This document shows, piece after piece, positions 23,858-33,800 of a DNA stretch of 64,000 bases (the first letter of the stretch is position 1; each line of letters begins with the position of its first letter). The position numbers and the translations under genes were made by a program. The notes below the pieces were generated by a model, which saw nothing but the letters and a program-made list of their open reading frames with translations, had not been told where the DNA came from and ran no database searches. Source of the stretch: Malaya genurostris (lineage: Eukaryota; Arthropoda; Insecta; Diptera; Culicidae). The stretch lies in the NCBI RefSeq assembly GCF_030247185.1, contig NC_080572.1, positions 182,742,866 to 182,806,865 on the forward strand. Direction: 5' to 3'.

Positions 23858-25040
23858 AAGAGTTGTACAAAGTGTCTCAATTTACAAAGTGATTCGAAAT
23901 TTCCCACGATTTTTCAACACCACGACATCGATTTTTTTTATAAACCTTATAACTTTGAAATGAACTAGAATTTTTAAATTCGGCCAATTTGAAAACGTTT
24001 GCTTCTAGTTTTACATTTATTTCTACAATTTTGATAAATTAACGTTTTCGGATGATTCATAATCAAAGTGTGGTACGAAATTCCCCAATTACCCCTGGTA
24101 TAACAATTACAACACGAAGAGCGGAAGGGAAATTTCGAGCAAGACTTATTTTGATTAACAGTATTGTTTTATTTTATGTTGGAGTATTTTCTTTAACGAA
24201 TAGTTTAGAAACAATTTACCCAAAAGTGATTATTTTTAATCTGAAACTTGCCATTTTCCGCAAGTTTTTGTTCATTCTATCGAAATAACTAGCTTAAACA
24301 ACAATATTGTTCTCGAGCAGGGCTATTTTCGATAATAGAGAAATTACTTAGCTGTCAAAATTTGAACAAAAGTTAAAATTTTTCGTGCAATATTTCACAT
24401 CCTAAGAATCCTCGAGAATATCTTTCTTAACATATGCAGGCAAATGTTAGGAATGAACCAGTGAAAAGTAGTCATGATACTGGGATATCAAGCAATCTGC
24501 TAAAAACTTTTAAGTCAATTTAAGGATTCAATCACTCCAGGAAGAACGATGAACCCTTCTGACTACAGCTCCATACCACATTGGGTGAGAAACGATAGAA
24601 TATCCTTCAATTTTAAATGCCCATACACAGATTCTACCATTCATGGAGAACCAAAAACCAAAAATACGTAATTACGTCAATGCGGGACAGTTACATATTA
24701 TATGATATGAAATAGCATAATCAAACATCACGAATCGACTAATATTCAGCACGCAGAACAGTAGTCATATGACAGTTGAGTTATCAATGTCCAGAGCTCT
24801 GATCAAAACATTGCAATGATGCTTGGAAAAATGCAGTAGACATTTTAACTTTTTTATATAGTTTGCAAGCTTCGCCAGTAGCTGACATGATTGGATGTAG
24901 CCCAAGAACGAATTTTGTTCTTTATCCAACCCATAAGAAGTAGGCAGCATTTGAAATACTGAGGTCTCCGGTTTGAGTTCGACATGCAATCACTACACAC
25001 TTGAAAAAAGCGTGTAAATTTAGGTCTTCCGAGACCGATG
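23858..25040. other. unassigned
   Basis: No gene, RNA or clear repeat boundary. Frames at 24052-24288 and 24765-25153 have no recognisable domain; the latter overlaps the palindromic element that follows. Confidence 0.35.
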
Positions 25041-25530
25041 CCCAGTGAATTCGAACATCGGATGGACCGTGCACGAAAGCTTATTATTGCTCTTCGACCA
25101 AATTTAACGATGACATTGTGTATCGCTAGAGTAAAAGAGTTAAGAGACACCAAACCAAGGGTATAGCGTAATGAGTTACTCTATGCCTTTCATGCAGCTG
25201 GGTTCCATTCCCAGCCCCAGATCAGAGTAAGAGTTTTTCTGGCTCAAAAAGGCGAATGACCTCAAGGTTAAAACCTCCATAATCGAAGCAAAAACAAAAT
25301 GTCCGATGCTCTTTATCACGCAATCGGGAGACGTCGGACCGATAATTCCTCAATTTGGTATCTCTTCAGTCTTTTGCGCTAGCGATACATAATGTAAATG
25401 TTAAGCTTTTCAAAGGTTGACGCAAACGAAACAGAATTGTCCGATGAGGGCCCAACTGCAACCCTGCGATCGGGCCGATATCGTGCTAAATCGGACCGAT
25501 GCGGTTTAACAAAGTTCACTGGGTATATTT
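25041..25530. mobile_element. large palindromic element split by a SINE
   Basis: The left arm 25041-25155 (from CCCAGTGAA to GAGACACCAAA) reappears inverted at 25352-25530, sharing TGTATCGCTAG and CCCAGTGAACTT-like blocks with moderate identity. The arms are separated by a tRNA-derived SINE (25158-25285). A foldback or MITE origin is inferred. Confidence 0.45.
25158..25285 (+). mobile_element. tRNA-derived SINE
   Basis: The head has a pol III box A-like TAGCGTAATGA (25163) and a box B-like GGTTCCATTCC (25201-25211). The body carries TTTTTCTGGCTC and GACCTCAAGGTTAAAACC, and the tail is an A-rich GAAGCAAAAACAAAA. The body resembles the tail of SINEs (Feilai-like) I associate with culicine mosquitoes; the name is from memory and unverified. 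Confidence 0.6.
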
Positions 25531-26318
25531 GAGCGTCAAAAACAAGTCCCTGCTAGGCCGCCAGGTTTTCGTGACCATCATCTTTTCCGGAAAGACGAAA
25601 ACAACGAAGAAGTATATAAGTTCGTTGTTGCTAAATATCTGTGATATTTAGCTGTGAAAGTTGATAATTTTATGTTTGATTATAAATGTGATATCGTTAT
25701 GAAACGTGCGCTGCCAAATTGTAATACTGCCTTTCACAATCAATGAAGCGTTGTATTTTACTTCATTTTGTTTACTTTGCTCTCACGGACTTGCTAGCTT
25801 TGATGGCCCCGAAGGACTGAGATGTTGGTTACGATAGCACTAGCTGGAGCGCCTTATTGTTGCCACCGGGCTGGTCGAAAACGACCTCATTAAATTTTGA
25901 CATATTTTCAAGGGCTGAAAAATGTAAACTTACACACCTGCAGGAAGCCGTGATATGTTTGATATATATATTTAAATCATTCTTTTTATATTCAGTCATT
26001 ATTAAATGATATGATAATCACTCAAAACTATGCGAAAATTTACTATCATGCACAGCGAATGGTAACCATCTCAAAAAAAAATTAGACGTACTGAACATCA
26101 AATGCAATAATTTTCTTTTTTCAAGAAATATTGCAGATAAATCACATGTTCTTACATCGAAACAACGTATTTAGTACACTACATCACCTTAACTGAATGC
26201 TGTATATGATTCTGATATGAAAATATGCATCTTTCCGTGTAATATTACAACCTTTAGAACTACACAAAGATGACGATTAGATTTTAAAAGCCCGAAAGTT
26301 CAAGGTAAGACAACAAAA
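25531..26318. other. unassigned
   Basis: There is no supported gene. A TATATAAG at about 25613 has no ORF behind it. AT-rich text leads up to the DD41D element. Confidence 0.3.
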
Positions 26319-26320
26319 TA

Positions 26321-27245
26321 AAGGGTGATTTTTTAAGAGCTTGAGAACTTTTTTAAACAATAAAACGCATAAAATTTGCAAAATCTCATCGGTTCTTTAT
26401 TTTAAACGTTAGATTGGTACATGACATTTACTTTTTGAAGATAATTTCATTTAAATGTTGACCGCGGCTGCGTCTTAGGTGGTCCATTCGGAAAGTCCAA
26501 TTTTGGGCAACTTTTTCGAGCATTTCGGCCGGAATAGCCCGAATTTCTTCGGAAATGTTGTCTTCCAAAGCTGGAATAGTTACTGGCTTATTTCTGTAGA
26601 CTTTAGACTTGACGTAGCCCCACAAAAAATAGTCTAAAGGCGTCAAATCGCATGATCTTGGTGGCCAACTTACCGGTCCATTTCTTGAGATGAATTGTTC
26701 TCCGAAGTTTTCCCTCAAAATGGCCATAGAATCGCGAGCTGTGTGGCATGTAGCGCCATCTTGTTGAAACCACATGTCTACCAAGTTCAGTTCTTCCATT
26801 TTTGGCAACAAAAAGTTTGTTAGCATCGAACGATAGCGATCGCCATTCACTGTAACGTTGCGTCCAACAGCATCTTTGAAAAAATACGGTCCAATGATTC
26901 CACCAGCGTACAAACCACACCAAACAGTGCATTTTTCGGGATGCATGGGCAGTTCTTGAACGGCTTCTGGTTGCTCTTCACTCCAAATGCGGCAATTTTG
27001 CTTATTTACGTAGCCATTCAACCAGAAATGAGCCTCATCGCTGAACAAAATTTGTCGATAAAAAAGCGGATTTTCCGAATGGACCACCTAAGACGCAGCC
27101 GCGGTCAACATTTAAATGAAATTATCATCAAAAAGTAAATGTCATGTACCAATCTAACGTTTAAAATAAAGAACCGATGAGATTTTGCAAATTTTATGCG
27201 TTTTATTGTTTAAAAAAGTTCTCAAGCTCTTAAAAAATCACCTTT
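26321..27245 (-). mobile_element. DD41D mariner-type element with 177-bp inverted ends
   Basis: Flanking TA is at 26319-26320 and 27246-27247, and the tips are AAGGGTGATTTTTTAAGAG (left) and AAAGGTGATTTTTTAAGAG (right, inverted). The arms 26321-26498 and 27069-27245 are nearly identical. They encode the last residues of the transposase (RMDHLRRSRGQHLNEII) at the left in sense and at the right inverted. The 925-bp element therefore has its 5' end replaced by an inverted copy of its 3' end. Confidence 0.85.
26428..27087 (-). pseudogene. DD41D (rosa-type) transposase, catalytic half only
   Basis: The intact 219-codon frame contains ILFSDEAHFWLNGYVNKQNC (first Asp), MWFQQDGATCHTARDS (second Asp) and PPRSCDLTPLDYFLWGYVK (third Asp). 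By count 41 residues separate the second and third, the spacing described for the rosa lineage. It ends HLNEIIFKK. The N-terminal DNA-binding region is missing, and the apparent start ATG lies in the inverted arm, so the first residues (MVHSE) derive from the inverted tail. With no stop in the catalytic region it looks young. Elements of this type have patchy, high-identity distributions in insects, consistent with horizontal transfer. Confidence 0.8.
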
Positions 27246-27272
27246 TATGTATGATGTAACATGGTTTTATCA

Positions 27273-27546
27273 CAGGCCCGTACCCAGGATTTCGTTTCGG
27301 GAGGGGCCCAAAGATAAAAAAATAATGTTACTGAAGATTGATTATGTACCTAATTCTTGGTGTACCTTTTATGGGTGTTTTTAACATACACTTTAAACTT
27401 TTCTACTGGAACTGTTACATTTCTTTACGTTTACTGTCTTGTTATTTCTTTAACACATGTCTGAGACCTTCTAAATATGTATACATAAGTTTTTGATTTC
27501 GGGAAGGGCCAGGGCCCCTCGGGCCCCCCCTCTGGGTACGTGACTG
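27273..27546. mobile_element. hAT-type MITE with 8-bp target duplication
   Basis: A perfect 8-bp duplication TTTTATCA flanks it (27265-27272, 27547-27554). The ends are CAGGCCCGTACCCA and, inverted, CAGTCACGTACCCA. G/C-rich subterminal blocks (GGGAGGGGCC, GGGCCAGGGCCCC) surround an AT-rich core. An 8-bp TSD and CAG-starting ends are standard for hAT elements. It is noncoding, 274 bp. Confidence 0.8.
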
Positions 27547-27554
27547 TTTTATCA

Positions 27555-27884
27555 ATTCACGAATAGTAACAGACAGTTCAACTGTCTTCGGTCGGAATCT
27601 TCGCTACGCTGGACAGTCCAACGAATTACAGATTAGTGCTGCAGCGACAATTTTAACATAATCATGGGCTCATGAAAGACAACCTTAAGTGGTAGTAAAA
27701 TAACAAAAAAGAATTTTTGCAACTCTTTTTGATTTTATAAAACTCTAATAATACATCACAAGACTACTGATTGCATTCTAAAACAACAGCTAGGACGAAT
27801 CATTGCCAAAGCAAATAAGGTCTCTTATCTAAGTAAATAAATAATATGTCATAGTTATGGTAATAATAATACTAATAATTTGAT
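27555..27884 (-). other. 3' flank of the membrane-protein gene
   Basis: Probable 3' UTR and downstream sequence of the minus-strand gene ending at 27885. No clear AATAAA was located on the minus strand and no other gene is seen. Confidence 0.35.
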
Positions 27885-30800
27885 TCAGACAGCATCATTT
27901 GCATTGAAACTCAGGACGTTCAACTTTCTGGAATGATCTTCAATTGGACTTTCAAATGATCGTGCTTCGATGGGCAAGTTTGGGCTTTGCTGAACGTGTT
28001 TTCTTCCAACATGCTGATGGAAAATCGGATCAACCGTCGTACTATTCGCAGGTATTTCTAGCGACCTAAAAGTTTCCACGTTGACTTTCGGAAGCCGACG
28101 TGTGACTGGAACCGGCGGAAGACTGGTAGTGGTCGTACTACTAGTATTGAACAATTCGTACGGGAACACCTCGAGGTAGTTTCGTGGAGGTTCTATCGTG
28201 GAATCAGCCTTGTTACGTTCTGGGTCCGGAAGAGTATCGCCTCCGGGGAGACTAAGCCGATTGATGTCATAATCGCTCTGATCCGGTTCGTACTTACGAT
28301 CTGCTTCCGAGGATGCTGTCCTGGGATAGAGATTTAAATGAACCATCAATTTTCCCGGTTTCATAGTGGAATGGTAAGACGAATGCGAGGAGCGGTGACG
28401 GCTCGTTGAACTGCGAAAATAGCTGTCCTCCATTGGGTACTGTTGGTTCGGAACTGCATGCTTTATCTGTGCAAAATGGTGGTTGTTGAAGTACGGGTGA
28501 AAGTTAATGCTAGAATAATTCGGAGTTGGTCTTTTTCTGGTGGTCGGGCGTCGAAAGCTGAAACTTCCGTCAGTCATCGGTTGAATATCTAGCATGATTG
28601 AAAACGGCATTCCCCGGGGAGGTTTCTCTTCTGTGCTGGGTTTCTTTTCGGGTGCGAATCTGAACTGATTGGTGGCAAGCAAGTTGATATCACTTGGATT
28701 TGCTGGACGGAAATTGTACAGAGGATCAGGCATGTACACACTGGGAACACTGAGCTGACTGTTGATGATCTGTGGTTTCGAGACACGGAGTTCGTGTTGC
28801 TTCGATGCATCGCCGAAAAGTGTTGTGATATCTCCGTTCTTTCTCGGATGACGATAAATTCCGGTGAACTTCACTTTGTGATTCCTATACATTGGATTGC
28901 TGAATTCTGATGGGTGCTGTTCAAGCTGCGGGATGTACCTAAGATTTTGATTTTTTGTAGACGAAAGTTGTTTGAGCACGTCCTGAATGTTGTTCACCAA
29001 TCCACGGTGGTTTCGTTGTCTAGTCGGGTTCAAGCCTTTGAAGTCATCTCCAGCATAGGACCGATTCTGTTTTGTGAATCCTGACGGAATCGCTGCTTCG
29101 ATAATTTTAGGAATTCTAAACGGGCGTGGAGTGTCAAGTGAGGCAGCTTGGAAATTATCTGCTAAAGGCGAAACGTCTGAAAATTTCCGCACGCTACCCA
29201 GTTTTGGTGGCTTGAGATATGCACTTGGAAAAAGTACCAAATTATCGTTCTTTTCTAAGGTTGGTGCTTCGGAATCCAACCGGTGCAATCTGCGCTGTAC
29301 AACAGCTTCAGCCACTTCTTTTGACTCATTGCGGCCGTCAATGGATTGTTGGTGCAGCGAATTGATTTCATTAGCAGAGAATGGTGTCGTCAGTATGGAG
29401 TGAGCCATACTGGACTCAATGCTGGTTTCGTTGGAAAAACTTTCCGCTATTAGCTGCCGCCTGCTGGACTCCGAGTTATTGACGATGATAAATAGAATGA
29501 AGAAGATAACGAATGCCATAGCAAGAATTCCATACAAAGATATCTTTCGATGCCGGTAAGAAACATGACGGGAAACTTCATGTGGCGATTGGTATCTGAA
29601 ACAACAAAGAAGAATTAGTTGAAAATCTTCAAAAGGTTCAAATATTCAGAAAAGATAATACAACATAGCACTGACAATACTAAAAATACATTAGACACAG
29701 TTGATTAAGATGATTCTTTTTCTGTGAAATTTTCACAGTTTCTGTGGTATACCCGCCATTAAATTCCGTACGGAATCTTCTGTTACGCCCGCGGTGACGA
29801 TTCTCCATCTTGTCTTGAAATTATCGGTGCAATTTGCTTTATTCTTAGTTTCAAAGAGTTTTCGCTTAACTAGAGCCTAGTAAATCGCTAGTGGGCATAG
29901 CTCTGGACAGTTTGGTCAATTGGCTATTTATGGCACGTATTTGACCTCTTGTACATTATATGATTTCAGGGCGGATTTCGCATTGTGACTAATGGCCAAA
30001 TCAGATCGGAAGAGTCTCGGTCTCTGATGAATGGTACAAACCACTTTCGCAGACAATTTTTCTAGTACTCATCCTTATTGATTGTGTCGATACAAACGAA
30101 TCTTTTTCATTTTAAACCACAACTACATATGAGCCGCCAAATCAATACTTCTTCTACTACAATTTATTCGGAAAGTTGAGCGCTTTCTTTGTCTGAAAAT
30201 GGTATGCAACCGATAAATTTTTGGATAAACTAAAATGATAAACTGTTGGTTTTAGCGTTTGTTAGTTGTGCCTGTGATTGTGAAGTATTTGCACCCACGC
30301 CTAAGTTCTGTCCAGTTAGAATCCGGAATCACTTATTGCAAGAATTCTTTTACAGTTGTTTGTTTACATAAGCACCCACTTTCTGTGGTATTAATTTCAC
30401 GGTGTTTCGTGCAGTGAGTCAAAACATATTCCAGATGGAAGTCAAAAACAGAGAAAAAAATTTGCACAACCACTTTGATAATCCAAAGTGGTCCGCAATA
30501 AAAATCCCGTGAAATAACGACGGCGACGAGAAGATGTTTCTGCGAAGTTTAAGTTTGCTTTTATGGATGAATTTGTCAAAAAAACTGATGATTTGGCAAG
30601 GGATATGCAGCTGCGGAGCAAAAACCACTTGTTCTTGGACTCGAATCTGTACAAGAAAGAATGCCGCAAGAACTGCGTACTATCTTTTATTAAAGCCCGT
30701 AAAGGTCCCGTGAAGTGTTGGCCAGATTTGACAAGTTGCCACTACAGCCGGGAAGTACCGCGATACTAACGTAGATTTCATCGATAAAAACATAAATCCG

Positions 30801-33800
30801 CCAAGCAGCTCGCAGCTCCGGTCCATCGAGAAATATTGGGAAATAATGAAGCGGAAGCTTGAGAAGAGTGGATAAACGGCTTGGGATGCGACTCAGATGA
30901 CCAAAATATGAAACAAATATGCCAAATAAGTTGACTCCGGAGGTGTGTAGCGTTTAATGGGAGGAATCAAGAAGAAAGTGCGAATTTTCATTAGAAACGA
31001 AGGGTAATTATTTGTACAGTGTAGTACAGTGAATTAGCTTTGTTTTGCTGTATTAACCTTATTGGTTTTGTTTTATTAAGCTTATTTCTACGAAGGAGTG
31101 TAACTCAGTTTTGTCATCCACTTACTAGACAAGCTACCTATTTCGTTCTCAGGAAGCCACCGACTAGAGTGGAAATTGTGACATAGCATATATTTATAGA
31201 TTCCGTATTGTGCGAAGATTAATACTGTGAAGAACAGAGCGATACTTTTCCATGTATAACGTGAATCCTCCCTACAGCGATCGGAACAGAACTGCTACTG
31301 AATGAAATTCGGTGTGAAGAAACGATCGAAACCGTCGGCCGTGTGAGAGAAATCAAAAGGATGACATCATTATGGCTTGCTGTGATTGGTTCGTGCAAAC
31401 ATAGGTCGATTCAAACCAATTTTTCAATAGTATGCTATTTAAGCTAAACATATTTAAGTTAAACGTTCCGAATCGATCGGCTGTTAAATTAAAAATCCAT
31501 CAATAAGTGAATGAGTTGTTATCGTTTAAAATTATGACATGAAAAGGTTACTCGACTAGTTTTGCATTTTGTAATTGATGCCTGGCCCCGTACAGTGAAT
31601 AGTAAGGCATTTTTATTGACAAAAACGTTGTATTCGCGGCAAAACACAATAGAAAAATTAAGGCAGAATAGATTTCCGTCTAGAATCTATTCTCTGATCC
31701 TCTCAGCATAACACCTTTTTGACACAGGAGGACAACCAGTTTTGTACTTTTCGTGAATGGCCTATGCAGAGAACAGTCTTCGTCTGAAGTAATGTATGCA
31801 ACGATAGATTCCCTTCAGTTACGGCAAATGCTTATGCAGTTTTAGGACTTGTAAAACACAATACCAGGAACAGTTTACGTCGCCTTAGTACGCAGTATTT
31901 TGGGATACGGACTCTTTTTCTAAGGCTTCCATCACTTTACCACAACGTTCACAACGATCGGATCGAACGCGTGCAAAAATGTTTGCAACATCGCGACTTC
32001 CTTGAAAAAATCGTTTTCAGGTACCTTGCTATGAAAATCGCTGCGCTCTATGTTACAAATGATTAAATATTTCTCCATCGACTCTTTGTTTTCGACTTGC
32101 TCTCAAATAATTTCATGTTTTCGGTGGTTATAGTTGAAGACAGTTACATTCAATGTAGTTATAAAAATGTATGGGTTTTCACTTTGAACTCGAAGATAAT
32201 GCAGAATTTCCAATATAAGGTTTAACACGTTACAATCGAACGAATAACAATTATGTTATCGAAATGAAATCGTGCTTCAAACTAATTGTCCTAAAATACT
32301 ATGCTGATGAGTGTTGTATTCAGTATTTCAATCACTGAAATCACGGATTCCCAGACAAACTGATACGATTGCTCAAGGCAGCGATGGATCAAGTGACGTG
32401 CGTTGTTCGATTATTGGGGATTAACTCGAATTTCTTGGAAACTCGCAGCCAAGGTCGGGCGGTTACGGTGGGCCGGGTATGGTATACCTCCTATGTACAG
32501 CAGAGACCCGCTTGGTCTAACGACTGAAAGAGTAAGAGTAAGAGTACAGACTCGAGGGCTTTGGAAAATTCCTTATTTTCTGATTTCACTATCACTTCAT
32601 TTCTCTATATTTTTCTAGTCTGTTTTTCATCGGGGCATGAAAAACACTACATTCAGTTCATGAAAACCTAATAAACCCATATCATGCTGGTGTAATTACC
32701 CGAGCTTTGAATTATCTCGTATTTTCAATGATAAAATACAATCCAGCGGCCTGATCTTCGTTTTTTGCTGTCTCATTCACAAATGATCGCATTAAACACA
32801 AACTCAGAGGGAGCGGATGCATTTTCGTCATCAACTTCAACAAAAGAGAGTATCGATGCCAACGTCACTCATTTCCCTACGACAAGACAAAACCAAAGTA
32901 TCATTTGCATGGAAATTTAGTCGAATATCAATTCTTATTCTTTCTTCAAAATATTGAAAATCTATGAACTATGAATAGTGTATAAAAAACTCCTTAGGTC
33001 ATCGTGCGCGCATGTGGTTTTAGGATATTTTCGATGGAAAATTTGAAAAAAATGCCGAAACCAAAAACATACAGACCTTTGAAAAACTTTTATCTATATG
33101 CAGGGTGAAAATGGCTGGAAAATTGGGAGGATTTTCCGAGTGTTTTCGAAATTATGTCAGATAAATGTGTGTTTTCGTGATCGATCCCAATGCAATGATA
33201 TGATTTTTTTTTCATATAATCCTTATGCTGGCTAAAAGGATTACATTCGGACACATTTTTGGAAAAGCTTTTTTTGCTATTCATGGAAAATCAACAAATT
33301 TAATATAACCGATTTCGTTGTATTTTGCCAATTTGCCAGTGCTAAAGTGTTGTAAAGTTTTCTAAGTTTTCCACAGAATAAAATTCATTTTTCAATGAAC
33401 TGAAGAAAATCCGCATCGTTGCAAAATAACTTGTATTTTATTTAGCACTTCCAAATCGTCAAAATACAATGAAATAAGTTATATGATAATTTTGCATTGT
33501 CGCTCGGAACCGGGAACTGGCAACCGGTATAGCTTAAACTCAATTTGTTTGGCCAGCAACTAACATAATCTATAAATTGAATTAGTTGTGAGCCAAATTA
33601 AAAAAAAAGTGATTAATCCACAGAGCAGTGAGATGATACCTTTTCGCCTTTCTCTATAGAAAGGTATTAGAATTGCTGAAAAAAACGACTTTCGAACGGA
33701 GCCTCGGAGACCCAAAGTGTTATATACCATTCGACTCAGTTCGACGAGATCGGAAAATGTCTGTGTGTGTGCACTTTTCGAAGATATTTGAACGCGCTCA

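Noticed and set aside
25605..25640. TATATAAG as a promoter
   Set aside because: No supported ORF or initiator follows.
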